Positions 8,693-19,637 are shown, numbered from the stretch's first letter. The stretch is DNA of 64,000 nt from Chloroflexi bacterium TSY (GCA_019217005.1 JAHBNG010000012.1:62001-126000), one strand, 5' to 3'. A program made the numbers and translations. The notes: generated from the letters alone by a model not told the origin.

Positions 8693-8958
8693 CAGTAGAT
8701 CCAAATTCCTGCGGAGTCGCCATGCATGGCGCAGCGTTCTCTAACGCCGGTCACAGTCGAGTAGAGCCGCATTAGAGATTACACGCAGTAGGATTTCTCA
8801 GAGGTAGAGCGTTCAAATGGCGAAAAAAGACGCAGTAGAGAATCTCGGACCATTTGGCCCGCTCGAGTCTGTTTTGACTGAGAAATGCAGGATTATGTCT
8901 ACTGCGTGTAATAGAGAATGCTACCTCCGCGGATAAAAGGCACATTTTGGATCTACTG
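8693..8958. mobile_element. 266-bp miniature element with CAGTAGATCC ends
   Basis: It starts CAGTAGATCCAAATT and ends TTTTGGATCTACTG, flanked by AGTAT at 8688-8692 and 8959-8963. A relative in inverted orientation is at 53559-53810. The termini and duplication size match the ISH3-like element at 41990-43258, which could mobilise it in trans. Confidence 0.75.
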
Positions 8959-9071
8959 AGTATAGGAAAGTATAAAAATCAGCAGCGAGACAAGGCCCGA
9001 TTCCAGCTGTTCATGGAGTGGTCGTTTCGACCTGGCTGACGGCTGATAGCTGAAGGCTTTTTTCACAGTAT

Positions 9072-9286
9072 CAGTAGATCCAAATTTGGCGTTTTTGGCG
9101 ATTTTCAGTCGAGATTGCAGGGATTTTGGAGTCATTTATTCAGATTTCGGTTACAGAAAACAACCTATTTCATATCTGAAAATCGCCCAAATCTAACGCA
9201 AAAACTAGATATCGACCGGCAAATTTGTATTTATGTCAACTGTTTAGCCAGAATTCTCTCTCAAAACCTGAAATTTGGATCTACTG
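9072..9286. mobile_element. 215-bp miniature element with CAGTAGATCCAAATTT ends, copy 1
   Basis: Flanked by AGTAT at 9067-9071 and 9287-9291. The same 215-bp sequence in inverted orientation occupies 34974-35188. No coding capacity. Confidence 0.8.
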
Positions 9287-9298
9287 AGTATAGGAAAA

Positions 9299-9453
9299 GG
9301 GGTGGTTCAGAATTAGGTTTACACTTTTGATACATAGATAAAAATCTATATGAGGTCATTTTCTGCCTGAGCATGGCTCAAAGTAGAAAATATAAACATC
9401 TTTTCTCTTTGCAAAAATGTAAACCTAATTGTCCGCCTAAAATGAACCACCCC
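9299..9453. mobile_element. 155-bp GGGGTGGTTCA element, copy a
   Basis: It begins GGGGTGGTTCAGAATTAGGT and ends AAAATGAACCACCCC, flanked by the 8-bp duplication TAGGAAAA at 9291-9298 and 9454-9461. It is inserted next to the 215-bp element, inside a repeat whose uninterrupted form (TAGGAAAGTATAAAAATCAG) is seen at about 8964. Confidence 0.8.
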
Positions 9454-9538
9454 TAGGAAAATGTAAAAATCAGCAGCGAGACAAGGCCCGATTCCAGCTG
9501 ACGGCTGATAGCTGAAAGCTTTTTTAACGAACAGACCA

Positions 9539-10243
9539 ATGACCAAACGAACTGATCAACCGGCATCTGTCTCCAATATTGTGTTGTCTTTGGCTGTGGC
9601 CCTACTCTTCTTCATTCGTCATGCAGATGCCAGCCGTGGGCAGGAAACAGAGCCTCAGATGCCAAGCAGCGACGAATCAAGCGCCACAATCATAACGATT
9701 GCGGGGACTGGCTTTCCTTTCTATAACGAAGATAACATCGCCGCCACCCGCGCACTCTTAGGTGGTCCTTCTCAAATAGCCATAGATAGCCACAATAACC
9801 TCTACATCGCGGACACAAAGAACCATCGCATCCGCAAGATAGACTCTGCTACGGGTCTCATCACAACTGTCGTGGGAACTGGTGAAACGGGTGACGGCGG
9901 CGATGACGGGCCCGCCACCGAAGCGCAATTACACTCTCCGGTCGGCGTAACTGTGGATGGCAATGACAACCTCTACATCACCGACATCGGCAGCCATCGC
10001 ATCCGCATGGTAGAGGCCACCACGGGTATCATCACCACTGTAGCAGGCACTGGCCAATATGGCTACTTTGGCAATGGTGGTCCCGCGAACCGTGCCCGGT
10101 TGGGTAGTCCCACTGACGTGGCCATTGATGACAGTGGCAATCTCTTTTTTGCGGCCGGTCATCGCATCCGCAAAGTATCTGGCGTTGGCGCACCTGAAGG
10201 CACGAGCAGATGTTCCTATTTTCTGCCGCTCGTGAATCGATGA
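9539..10243 (+). CDS. Secreted NHL-repeat protein (short)
   Basis: 234 aa. It has an N-terminal signal peptide (hydrophobic residues about 12-26) and about four NHL units of the form NNLYIADTKNHRIRKIDS-x-TGLITTVVGTG. NHL repeats fold as six-bladed propellers, so four units is short for a closed propeller and this may be a truncated relative of the next two genes. The C terminus is YFLPLVNR, the same type of ending found on other secreted proteins here. No convincing ribosome site precedes the ATG, and miniature elements sit directly upstream. Extracellular binding or scaffold role inferred. Confidence 0.75.
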   Translation: MTKRTDQPASVSNIVLSLAVALLFFIRHADASRGQETEPQMPSSDESSATIITIAGTGFPFYNEDNIAATRALLGGPSQIAIDSHNNLYIADTKNHRIRKIDSATGLITTVVGTGETGDGGDDGPATEAQLHSPVGVTVDGNDNLYITDIGSHRIRMVEATTGIITTVAGTGQYGYFGNGGPANRARLGSPTDVAIDDSGNLFFAAGHRIRKVSGVGAPEGTSRCSYFLPLVNR

Positions 10244-10363
10244 GGCCGAAGAACAGAATTAATTGTCAATGGTGAATTGCTGAATTGTTAAATATTTAAT
10301 GAGGGATCTTGGCGAGAACCCGTCCAAAATGGGTTACGCGAGCATAAGATAAGGAATAGGTCA

Positions 10364-12583
10364 ATGCATTCCATTTCCAACGCTGTTTTGGTTATCATAT
10401 TGGTTGTGGTGCTTGTGCTCAGTAACGCTGCCGCAAGCCACAGCCAAAAATCAGTCGATGATGAAGCTGCGAGCGAGACAACAAACGGAACGATTGCAGA
10501 TGGCATCATTACAACGGTAGCCGGTATTGGCATACCCACTTTCTATAACGGAGAGCATATCGCTGCCACGGATGCTCAATTGGGCTTCCCCAACGGCATA
10601 ACCGTAGATAGCAGTGGCACCCTCTACTTTATTGATAGCTATACTCAGCGTATTCGCAAGATAGAGAACAGCACTGGCATCATCACCACCATCGTAGGCA
10701 CTGGTGAGCGAGGGTACAGTGGTGATGATGGTCCTGCTATCAATGCTCAAATCAATGCACTTTTCGGCATAACCCTAGATGACAGTGGGAACCTTTTCAT
10801 TGCGGATACGAACAACCATCGCATCCGCAAGGTGGACGCCACCACAGGCATCATCTCGACTGTGACGGGTACTGGCGAGCGAGGTTATGGTGGTGATAAT
10901 GGCCCTGCTCTCGATGCCCAAATCAATGCCCCACACGGCATTGCTGTGGACGACAGCAATAATCTTTTCTTTGCGGATGCTGGGAACAGTCGCATCCGCA
11001 AGGTGGACGTCACGACAGGCATCATTTCGACCGTAGCCGGTACGGGCATAGCGGATTACAGTGGTGATGGTCATTCTGCCATCAATGCCCATCTGCATGG
11101 TCCGTCTGACGTGGTGGTGGACAATAGCAATCATCTCCTCATTGCTGACCGTCACAACCATCGCATCCGCAAGGTGGACGCCCATACAGGCACGATCTCC
11201 ACCATGGCAGGTATCGGTCCGGTGGGACTTCTCGGTGATAACGGATCTGCCACAAGCGCATTGCTCCAATATCCCTCCGACATTGTGTTAGACAAAAGCG
11301 GCAATTTGTTCATCGCTGATCCTGGCAACAAGCGCATCCGCAAGGTGGATGTAGCGACAAGCATCATCTCGACCGTTGCAGGCAATGGTGAGAGTGGGTA
11401 TAGCGATGATGGCGAGATGGCTACCAATGTTAAGCTCTCAATTTCCAGCAACATGGCAGTGGACCGTGACGGTAATCTCTATCTTACGGATACGTACAAC
11501 CATCGCATCCGCAAAGTGGACGCCACCACTGGGATCATCACGACCGTGGCAGGTATCATGGCCATTGGTGATGGAGCTTCTGCGACCACCGCCCAACTCA
11601 TTTCACCCTCTGGAATCGCAGTCGACGGCAGCGACAATCTCTTTATTGCAGATACGTACAACCATCGCATCCGTAGAGTAGACACCACCACCGGAATCAT
11701 CACGACTGTCGCAGGCATCGGCTGTTGCGGATACGGCGGTGATCTTGGTTTCGCCACCAACGCTGAGCTCTTGCGTCCTGAGCGCATAGCCGTAGATGGT
11801 CGCGTTACGGATGCTGGGAACAATCGCATCCGCAAGGTGGATGCCTCCACTGGCATGATTGCGACTGTGGCAGGAACGGGCAAGTCGGGCTATAGCGGTG
11901 ACAATGGCCCCGCCATCGACGCACAGATCAGTGGGCATTTCAGCGTGGCTTTGGATGCCAGCGGTAATCTCTACATCGCAGACACAAATAATCACCGTAT
12001 ACGCAGGATAGATGTAACGACGGGGATCATCACCACTGTTGCGGGCACGGGAGAAGCGGGGTTTAGCGGCGATCACGGGCTTGCCACGAATGCTCGTCTC
12101 AATGGTCCTGCCGATGTGACGGTCGACAAGCGAAAAAATCTCTACATCGCGGATACAGGAAACAAGCGCATCCGCAAGGTGGATGCCTCCACCGGCATGA
12201 TCACAACTGTGGCGGGAACGGGTTCGTCCAATCACGGCGGTGACGATGGCTCCGCCATGAGCGCGGGTCTCTCCTATCCAAAAGGTCTGGCCGTCGATCG
12301 CAACGGGAATCTCTTTATTGCAGTTGACTCTCGGATCCACAAGGTGGATGCCTGTACCGGCATCATCACTACGATTGCGGGCCATGACTCGTCTGGATAT
12401 GGTGGTGATGATGGCCCGGCAACGAGTGCCCTGCTCAACTCACCAATTGATGTGGCGTTGGACAGCAAGGGCAATCTCTATATCGTTGACACCTATAACC
12501 ATCGCGTTCGCAAAATCGTTGGTGTAAGAGCTTCGGCCGATCACAAAGGCTGTCCGACCTTCTTGCCGCTTCTAATGCGATAG
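10364..12583 (+). CDS. Secreted NHL-repeat protein
   Basis: 739 aa. The signal peptide (VLVIILVVVLVLSNAAAS) is followed by about a dozen NHL units of some 56 residues each, with consensus GNLFIADTNNHRIRKVDATT, then GIISTVTGTG and GY-GDNGPA. The protein ends TFLPLLMR. GGAATAGGTCA precedes the ATG. It lies 120 bp after the shorter NHL gene and in the same orientation. Repeats are also similar at the DNA level, so copy number may vary by slippage. One unit (about 11800) has a shortened middle strand. Likely a cell-surface or exported beta-propeller protein; ligand unknown. Confidence 0.85.
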   Translation: MHSISNAVLVIILVVVLVLSNAAASHSQKSVDDEAASETTNGTIADGIITTVAGIGIPTFYNGEHIAATDAQLGFPNGITVDSSGTLYFIDSYTQRIRKIENSTGIITTIVGTGERGYSGDDGPAINAQINALFGITLDDSGNLFIADTNNHRIRKVDATTGIISTVTGTGERGYGGDNGPALDAQINAPHGIAVDDSNNLFFADAGNSRIRKVDVTTGIISTVAGTGIADYSGDGHSAINAHLHGPSDVVVDNSNHLLIADRHNHRIRKVDAHTGTISTMAGIGPVGLLGDNGSATSALLQYPSDIVLDKSGNLFIADPGNKRIRKVDVATSIISTVAGNGESGYSDDGEMATNVKLSISSNMAVDRDGNLYLTDTYNHRIRKVDATTGIITTVAGIMAIGDGASATTAQLISPSGIAVDGSDNLFIADTYNHRIRRVDTTTGIITTVAGIGCCGYGGDLGFATNAELLRPERIAVDGRVTDAGNNRIRKVDASTGMIATVAGTGKSGYSGDNGPAIDAQISGHFSVALDASGNLYIADTNNHRIRRIDVTTGIITTVAGTGEAGFSGDHGLATNARLNGPADVTVDKRKNLYIADTGNKRIRKVDASTGMITTVAGTGSSNHGGDDGSAMSAGLSYPKGLAVDRNGNLFIAVDSRIHKVDACTGIITTIAGHDSSGYGGDDGPATSALLNSPIDVALDSKGNLYIVDTYNHRVRKIVGVRASADHKGCPTFLPLLMR

Positions 12584-13089
12584 TAAGCGCATATCAACAT
12601 GGAATCGTACAATGACCAGCTCAGACCATAAACCAGCTTTCGTCTCTTTCGTTTCTCTAAAAAGTCTTATACAGCGTCTCTTCAAGCAACTACCAGCCAA
12701 TAGGCCTTCGGATGATGATATCGTCCCTCACACAAGACTCAGTCGACCAGATTTTCGCGGAATGGGTGTGCATTGTCGCAAGACACGTCAGGGAATCAAT
12801 TCCCAGCTAATAGCCAAAGTCATCTTCAGATGACTGGACCGATACCAACCAACCGGCTGCACGAGAATCAGTCCACTTTAGTGGTCTTCTGCTGTCAGCC
12901 TGAAATTTACTTCAAGGCTTCCATGAATATAAGACACATTATGGATCTGCCCTGAAAAAAAGGGCAGCAAGAGAAGAGAGAGAGGGGTTAAAGGCCGCGT
13001 TGAATAAGAAGCGGGTCCAAGTTGACCCGCCAGAGTGGGTGGCGTCGTTGCCTGTGCCCAACGCAAATCAGTTGTAGTGAGCACCGTAC
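12584..13089. other. Gene-poor interval with small hairpin
   Basis: The only structure seen is CTGCCCT...AGGGCAG at 12947-12966, a 7-bp stem with an A-rich loop that could be part of a terminator. A 73-codon frame at 12612 has no family resemblance or ribosome site and is not called. The left boundary of the IS110-type element probably lies between 12950 and 13085. Confidence 0.4.
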
Positions 13090-14314
13090 TTAGGCGGTCG
13101 GTGCCAAGAAAACCTTGAAGCCGAGGGACTCGAGGGTTTTGAGTGCGCCGGCTTGTGCATGCTCCTTGCGTCGTTTGAGAAAGAAGTCGCCGCCGAGTTC
13201 TTCAAAGACGGCATCGGGCTTGTCGATGAGATGATAGACGATGGTCAAGATGGAATGGGCCACGGCAATAGCTGCCCGCTTGGCTCCGCGTCGTGCCTGA
13301 GACGGTGGAACTGTGCGGCGAGATAGGTGTCCTTGGTGCGAGAGGCGGCCAAGCCGCTTCAACGAGGGCGGTGACTAACCATTTCTGGCCTTTCGTCGGC
13401 GACCACTCTTGCGTTTGCCCGCCGATTCGTTGTTGCCAGGACAGACACAAGCCCAGGAGGCCAGTTTCTTAGCTGAGGGCCAGCTTTCGACCGAGGGACC
13501 GATCTCCGCCAGAATTATCTCGGCGACGACTCGCCCCACACCGGGAATGGCATCTAGGCGTGCGATGAGGTCAGCATGGAGCCATGAGGACCCCAATCTG
13601 TTGATTGAGGGCATCAATGCGTACATTCAGGTGATCGAGATGATGCAGAACTTCTTGCAGCATAAAACGATGATGAGGACGGACCAGTCCCGTCAACGCA
13701 TCAACCAACTGGGGAATCTTGGCCCGCAGCCGCTTTTGTGCCAAGTCAGCCATGGCTTCTGGGTCCATCTCATCTGCAATCAGGGCCTCGATCATCTGGC
13801 GTGCCGATACACCTTGGATGCTCGTGACCACCGATCCCAACTTGACGTTGGCATCTTCCAACACCTTATGCAGGCGATTGACTGCCGCACTCTTCTCTTG
13901 CAAGAGACGCGTCCGATAGCGCGTCAGGTCTCGCAAGTCCCTTTGCTCCACATCTGGAATGAAACTGCGCTCCAGCAGTCCATAACTCATCAGTTTCGTG
14001 ATCCAGGCCGCATCGCTCTCATCCGTCTTGCGACCAGGCACCTGTGCCAGATGGCGGGCATTCACAATCCAGACCTCAAAATGCTCATGCAACACATTGT
14101 AGATCGGTTTCCAATACACTCCCGTACTCTCCATCGCCACATGCGTGATCCCATACGACGACAGCCACGACCTCAACCCCTCCAACTCGACCGTCGTTGT
14201 CCCAAATCGCTTGCGCACCTGCTCCATCCTCCCTGATTCATCTACCACACACGCCACTACCATCCGCTTGTGAGCACAGTCTGCCCTGCGTGTTTCGTCC
14301 CGAGGAACGTCCAC
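13090..14314 (-). pseudogene. IS110-family transposase, frameshifted
   Basis: The N-terminal DEDD domain is readable to about 13571: AHKRMVVACVV, GITHVAMESTGVYWKPIYNV, NARHLAQVPGRKTDESDAAW and ITKLMSYGLL. The C-terminal helix-hairpin-helix domain continues in other frames: ARLDAIPGVGRVVAEIILAE, KKLASWACVCPGNNESAGKR, and a tail ending VFLAPTA. At least two frameshifts (near 13600 and 13370) disable it. IS110 elements lack classical inverted repeats and use a bridge RNA from the flanking non-coding DNA, so boundaries cannot be fixed by eye. The start (GTG at 14314) is uncertain. Confidence 0.8.
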
Positions 14315-14555
14315 ATCCCGTGGTGCGTCGGTGTACACCAATCTAGCTACTGAGCGTTCTTTACTTGACCACGGACCTTTCCCGATTTCTGTTCGGCGGC
14401 TGCCACCACACTTTAACACATTTTTCATCCCCTGTTGTGTTGGCTCACCGCATGTTTATCTACTGAGTTTTGTCCTGCGTCTCGCATCATCGAATCTAGA
14501 TAGGCAGCGACGAAACAAACCACGTTTGAGAGCGTCTGCCGCTGTGCGAACGGTG

Positions 14556-17500
14556 ATGCTGGTCCTTTTTCTTCTGATGAGTAGCATCGCACCAGGCCAT
14601 GCTCAAGACAAAATTGGGACAATTCTCACGGTGGCTGGTCCTGGTTCTGTCCACAGTCATGGCGATCATGGCCTCGCAACAAATGCGACTCTCACCCCAC
14701 GGGACGTAGCAGTGGATAGTCATGGCAATCTCTACATCGCGGACAACGGAAGTTATCGAATCCGCAAAGTCGATGCCACTACCGGCATCATCACCACCGT
14801 GGCAGGCACCGGACGGCGAGGCCACAGTGGTGATCATGGACCCGCCCTCAACGCACAACTGGATTATTTCTCTGACATAGAAATAGACGACAGCGGCAAT
14901 CTCTTCATTGTAGGAGGCTATCGCATCCGTAAGGTCGATGCCGCCACCGATATCATCAATACCATCGCCGGCACCGGGAAGGCGGGTTACAGTGGCGATG
15001 GGGGACTCGCTATCCATGCGCAGCTTGCTGGATTTTCGCACATAGCGGTGGGCAACAACGGCGACCTCTTTATCGCTGACGACGGAAATGAACGTATTCG
15101 CAAGGTTGACGCGACGACAGGTATCATCACCACGGTAGCAGGCACAGGTGTGAGGGGGTACAGCGGAGATCACGGCCCGGCCACCAATGCACAGTTCTCC
15201 TACCCAACAGACGTTGCGTTAGACAGCAGCGGCAATCTCTTCATTGCTGATCATCATAATAGTCGCGTCCGCAGAGTAGACGCTGTGACAGGCATCATCA
15301 CCACGATAGCAGGCAATGGCGAGTTGGGACATGGCGGCGACAATGGTTTGGCTACTAAAGCGCTGTTTAATCGCCCCACCAGTTTAGCAATAGATGGCCG
15401 CGGCGACCTCTACATCTCTGACCAATTTAACAATCGCATCTGTAAAGTGGATATGACGACCGGTATCGTTACTACCATAGTAGGAAGCGGTAAAAAGGGA
15501 CATGGCGGCGACAATGGTCCTGCGATTGGTGCCACACTCCATTGGCCCTCCAACATCGCAGTCGACAGCAGCGGAAATCTTTGGATTGCAGACAGCCCGA
15601 ACAAGCGCGTCCGCAAGGTTGATGCAACGACAGGGCTGATTACCACTGTTGCGGGGGCAATTGGTGGCGATCATGGGCCTGCAATCGATGCCCATCTCGA
15701 TGATCCAACGGACATTGCAATAGATGGTGGCGGGAATCTCTACATTGCAGATCGAATCTACATTCGCAGAGTTGATGCTGCCACGGGTGTCATACTCACC
15801 ATCGCGGGCAATGGTGAGTGGGGCTACGACGGCGACGGTGTTCACCCAACTAGCACCAGCCTCTCTCCTCCCCCTGGCATCGCAGTAGACGAAAGTGGAA
15901 ACCTCTATATGGCGGATCTTTCGGCCCGCCGCATTCGCAAGGTTGGTGCAATCACCAACATTATTATCACTGTGGCAGGCACGGGCAAGCGGGGGTACAG
16001 TGGTGATCACGCGCCTGCCATCAGTGCAACACTTGTGCTTCCACAAGATGTAGCGGTAGACGGCAGCGGCAACTTCTACATCGCAGACAGAGGCAATCAT
16101 TCCATCCGTCGAGTGGATGGGTTCAATGGCATCATCACCACCATTGCTGGCAGCGGTGAACAAGGAATGGATGGTGATGGTGGTCCGGCGACTGATGCCC
16201 AATTCGGCGCACTGCGTGACATCACGCTGGACCGGAGCGGCAATCTGTTTATTGTTGACGGCCATCGCATCCGCAGAGTCGATGCGACCACCAATATCAT
16301 CACCACCGTAGCTGGTTTGGCTGAGGAAGGGTATAGTGGCGATGGAGGACCAGCCACTAGCGCACAATTCGCTCGACCATCTGGTGTGGCAGTAGACAGC
16401 ATGGGGAATCTCTTCATCGCCGATGCCGGCAATGCCCGCATTCGCAGAGTAGAGGCGGCGACTGGCATTGTGACAACTGTGGCCGGCACTGGCCAATCGG
16501 GATATAACGGTGAGCATGGTCTAGCCATCCACATCCAACTCGATGACATTGCCGATATTGCAATAGACAAAGACGACAACCTTTACGTCGCAGATCGGGG
16601 AAACCGCCGCATCCGCAAGGTAGATGCAGCGACCGGACTCGTGACGACTGTAGCTGGCAGTGGCTGTTGTGTGCATCCTGGTGATAGAGGGCCTGCGAGC
16701 AGTGCCTCCCTCTATATGCCTTCTGGTGTGGCCGTAGACCAGAGTGGCAATCTCTACATCGCCGAGCCAAAGAGGCACCGCATCCGCAAAGTGGACACAA
16801 CCACCGGCATCATCACCACCATGGCAGGGACGAGTGAAGTGGGCGATGGGGGCGATGATGGGCTTGCGACGGGAGCCTTGCTGCATGAGCCAACGGGTGT
16901 CGCAACAGATGGTGGGGGCAATCTCTTCGTTGCCGATGTGGGCAATCACCGTATCCGCAAGGTCGATGCGACCACCGGCCTCATCACAACAGTGGCGGGC
17001 TCCGGCACAGCAGGCGATGGCGGCGATGACGGTCTTGTGACGGAAGCCCAACTCCGCAGACCAGCGGACGTGGCAGTGGATGACACCGGAAACCTCTTTA
17101 TCGCCGATACGGGCAACCACCGCATCCGCAAAGTCGATGCGATGACTGGCCTCATCACAACGGTGGCGGGCAGCCATGTAAGCGGTTACAACGGCGATGA
17201 CCGACCTGCCACCGATGCCCGACTCCGGTCGCCAACGGGCATCGCAGTGGATAGCCGTGGCAATCTCTTCATTGCGGACAGAGACAATCATCGTATCCGT
17301 AAGGTCGATGCGACGACCGGCCTCATCACAACCATCGCCGGTACCGGTGTCATCGGCGACAGCGGCGATAACGGTCTTGCCATTAATGCCCAACTCCAAT
17401 TTCCCAGCGGCGTAACGATGGACAGAGGTGACAACCTCTTTATTGCAGATACGGGCAATCAACGGATCCGCAAGGTAGACACGATTACTGGTTTTATAAC

Positions 17501-17714
17501 GACTGTGGCCGGTAGCGGTATTCAGGGGTATAACAGCGATGGTGGTCTTGCGGCGAGTGCCGATTTGAACAATCCCACCGATTTGGCGGTGGACAGCAAG
17601 GGCGATCTTTTCATTGCCGACCGGGAGAATCATCGCATTCGTCAGGTGTTGGGCGTCGGTATACCGGCGGGTAGAGAGAGAGTTGTCGTCTTCCTACCAC
17701 TTTTCAGTCAGTAA
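14556..17714 (+). CDS. Large secreted NHL-repeat protein
   Basis: About 1,050 aa from the ATG at 14556. The frame is open upstream into the IS110 remnant, so the native start may have been altered by that insertion. A signal sequence (MLVLFLLMSSIAPGHAQ) precedes about eighteen NHL units with consensus GNLFIADTGNHRIRKVDATT, GLITTVAGSG, GDDGLAT and AQLRRPADVAVD. Eighteen units would make three six-bladed propellers. The protein ends VVVFLPLFSQ. Long open frames on the opposite strand within this gene are codon-bias shadows of the repeats. Likely exported; ligand unknown. Confidence 0.8.
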   Translation: MLVLFLLMSSIAPGHAQDKIGTILTVAGPGSVHSHGDHGLATNATLTPRDVAVDSHGNLYIADNGSYRIRKVDATTGIITTVAGTGRRGHSGDHGPALNAQLDYFSDIEIDDSGNLFIVGGYRIRKVDAATDIINTIAGTGKAGYSGDGGLAIHAQLAGFSHIAVGNNGDLFIADDGNERIRKVDATTGIITTVAGTGVRGYSGDHGPATNAQFSYPTDVALDSSGNLFIADHHNSRVRRVDAVTGIITTIAGNGELGHGGDNGLATKALFNRPTSLAIDGRGDLYISDQFNNRICKVDMTTGIVTTIVGSGKKGHGGDNGPAIGATLHWPSNIAVDSSGNLWIADSPNKRVRKVDATTGLITTVAGAIGGDHGPAIDAHLDDPTDIAIDGGGNLYIADRIYIRRVDAATGVILTIAGNGEWGYDGDGVHPTSTSLSPPPGIAVDESGNLYMADLSARRIRKVGAITNIIITVAGTGKRGYSGDHAPAISATLVLPQDVAVDGSGNFYIADRGNHSIRRVDGFNGIITTIAGSGEQGMDGDGGPATDAQFGALRDITLDRSGNLFIVDGHRIRRVDATTNIITTVAGLAEEGYSGDGGPATSAQFARPSGVAVDSMGNLFIADAGNARIRRVEAATGIVTTVAGTGQSGYNGEHGLAIHIQLDDIADIAIDKDDNLYVADRGNRRIRKVDAATGLVTTVAGSGCCVHPGDRGPASSASLYMPSGVAVDQSGNLYIAEPKRHRIRKVDTTTGIITTMAGTSEVGDGGDDGLATGALLHEPTGVATDGGGNLFVADVGNHRIRKVDATTGLITTVAGSGTAGDGGDDGLVTEAQLRRPADVAVDDTGNLFIADTGNHRIRKVDAMTGLITTVAGSHVSGYNGDDRPATDARLRSPTGIAVDSRGNLFIADRDNHRIRKVDATTGLITTIAGTGVIGDSGDNGLAINAQLQFPSGVTMDRGDNLFIADTGNQRIRKVDTITGFITTVAGSGIQGYNSDGGLAASADLNNPTDLAVDSKGDLFIADRENHRIRQVLGVGIPAGRERVVVFLPLFSQ

Positions 17715-17753
17715 TTCGGCGTAGCGTTATTATTATCGAAGGGGTAATATGCA

Positions 17754-19637
17754 ATGAAAAAACCAATCGTACTATTCACAATCCTAGCACTCTTTGGTCT
17801 ACTAAACATTTTTTACAGTTACCGTCAACAAGTGGCGTTAGGCCAGAATGGGACGTCCTCTATAGAGAGCATTGACCAGATGAGTACGACATTGTCGGAG
17901 TCAACCGCAACATTTTCTGCTTCAGCAACTTGTCGAATGGGTGTCAATCACGCTCCATGGGAGCCTATTTCAAATTATGATCTAGCGTCCGTCGGCGCAG
18001 GATGGTACATGAATTACTTTGCTAGCGCGTCACCAGAGTCTCCTAACGGGATGGAGTATGCACAGGTTGTCCATGTGAGCAGCCAGGAAAACGGCCGCTA
18101 CAGCTTCACGCCACATGCCAATACCTTACAGAGAATTGCGAATGAGAATCCTGGTTCAGATTGGTTCATCGGAAACGAGCCAGATCGGATCATATTCCAA
18201 GATGACGTGGAGCCAACCACCTATGCCGAAGCCTACCATGAGCTTTATTATTTGCTCAAGGCTGCAGATCCCACTGCACGGATCTTCCCGGGTTCAATTG
18301 TGCAGCCAACAGAGATTCGTTTGAAATATCTGGATCTGGTTCTAAAAAGATACAAAGAAATATATGAAACTCAGTTGCCAGCAGATGGATGGTCAATCCA
18401 CAACCACATCCTCAATGAGGCAAGTTGCGCTCACTACAATGATCCAAACATCTGTTGGGGTGCTGGAATCCCCAGGGGTGTCGAGGCCGTCGACGGTAGG
18501 CGTATTGAGATAGCATCCCACACGGACGTGGAAATCTTCAAAGCGCAGATCGTTCGTTTCCGCCAGTGGATGAGCGACAATGGCTATACGGGACTGCCAC
18601 TCTATGTTTCGGAAATGGGCGTCTTACTACCAGATTGGTTTAGGGGAAGTGGCGCTGATTTTTCTCCTGAAGTAGTGAACCAATTTATGAACGAGACCTT
18701 CGATTTCATGGTCAACGCGACCGATCAGGCGTTGGGCAACCCAGACGATGGGTATCGTCTCGTACAGCGTTTTGCCTGGTATAGCGTTAATGATGATTAT
18801 GAAATTGGAAGACAATACAATGGAGCGCTCTTCAATCCTCAGACCTCAGAACGCTCAGCGATTGGTGACAACTTCGCCGCCTATATTGCTAATCAGAGCC
18901 AACTGGCCGACGAATGTGTAGTGGAAAATAATGTTCCAGTCCCGACCGTCACGCCAACTGCTACACCAACGGACTCGGCACAACCAAACCCAATAGCGAC
19001 GCCAACGCCAACCGAGACACGCCCGTCGACAGCCATCCTTCCTCCGGCATTTGTGCAAGAGCTTATGCAGATCTATCTACCGCTCATTTCAAATGAATCA
19101 TCTCGCGAGGTTGAAACAGAACCTATCACGCTAACAGCAACGAAGACTCCCACACCAACCCAGTTTCCAGCAACAAACACGCCAACACCGACCATAACTC
19201 CGACAGACACGCCAACTTGGGTTCCCCCAACAGACACGCCAGCACCGACTTTCACCCCAACTCCAACCATAACTCCGACCCCAACCATAACCCCAACAGA
19301 CATCCCAACTCCTTACTACTCTGTGAAGGTTAATGTGTCCATTCCCGCGACGCAAGTAACCGTTGGCGAAATCCTCACTGTGACGACATCTCTCGAAACC
19401 GAAAGCTACGGATGTATTGGGGGCACGATTGATTTGACGCTTTCTAATAATTCCTTGTTTGTTCCGCTTTCACCCACACGAGTTTCGCACAGAGACTTCG
19501 TGCTGAGAGCCGAATCACCTGGGACAACTGATTTTTGCGTCACGGCGTTTGGTGACCACAAATGTGGCTACGGCGGCTGGGAATGGCACTATTTTAGCGG
19601 CTGTTCTGAGTCGATCACGGTGGTGAGTGCGAGGTAA
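17754..19637 (+). CDS. Secreted glycoside-hydrolase-like protein with Thr/Pro linker
   Basis: 627 aa. It has a signal anchor at residues 4-22. Residues about 60-380 resemble a clan GH-A (beta/alpha)8 barrel: GVNHAPWEPIS at the first strand, DWFIGNEPDR with the Asn-Glu-Pro acid/base motif, and PLYVSEMGVLLP with a candidate nucleophile Glu. An internal IYLPLISN motif then precedes a TPTPT-rich linker (about 465-525). The C-terminal ~100-aa domain starts YSVKVNVSIPATQVTVGEIL, has four or more Cys, and recurs in the protein at 21789. GAAGGGGTAATATGCA precedes the ATG. Substrate unknown; a polysaccharide-active surface enzyme is inferred. Confidence 0.75.
   Translation: MKKPIVLFTILALFGLLNIFYSYRQQVALGQNGTSSIESIDQMSTTLSESTATFSASATCRMGVNHAPWEPISNYDLASVGAGWYMNYFASASPESPNGMEYAQVVHVSSQENGRYSFTPHANTLQRIANENPGSDWFIGNEPDRIIFQDDVEPTTYAEAYHELYYLLKAADPTARIFPGSIVQPTEIRLKYLDLVLKRYKEIYETQLPADGWSIHNHILNEASCAHYNDPNICWGAGIPRGVEAVDGRRIEIASHTDVEIFKAQIVRFRQWMSDNGYTGLPLYVSEMGVLLPDWFRGSGADFSPEVVNQFMNETFDFMVNATDQALGNPDDGYRLVQRFAWYSVNDDYEIGRQYNGALFNPQTSERSAIGDNFAAYIANQSQLADECVVENNVPVPTVTPTATPTDSAQPNPIATPTPTETRPSTAILPPAFVQELMQIYLPLISNESSREVETEPITLTATKTPTPTQFPATNTPTPTITPTDTPTWVPPTDTPAPTFTPTPTITPTPTITPTDIPTPYYSVKVNVSIPATQVTVGEILTVTTSLETESYGCIGGTIDLTLSNNSLFVPLSPTRVSHRDFVLRAESPGTTDFCVTAFGDHKCGYGGWEWHYFSGCSESITVVSAR

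Noticed and set aside
12612..12833. 73-codon frame after the second NHL gene
   Set aside because: No ribosome site, no hydrophobic or family pattern, and no neighbour logic.
15384..17633. Long open reading frames (370-377 codons) on the minus strand across the NHL gene
   Set aside because: They are antisense shadows produced by the repetitive codon pattern of the NHL units. They lack ribosome sites, and their products have no family resemblance.
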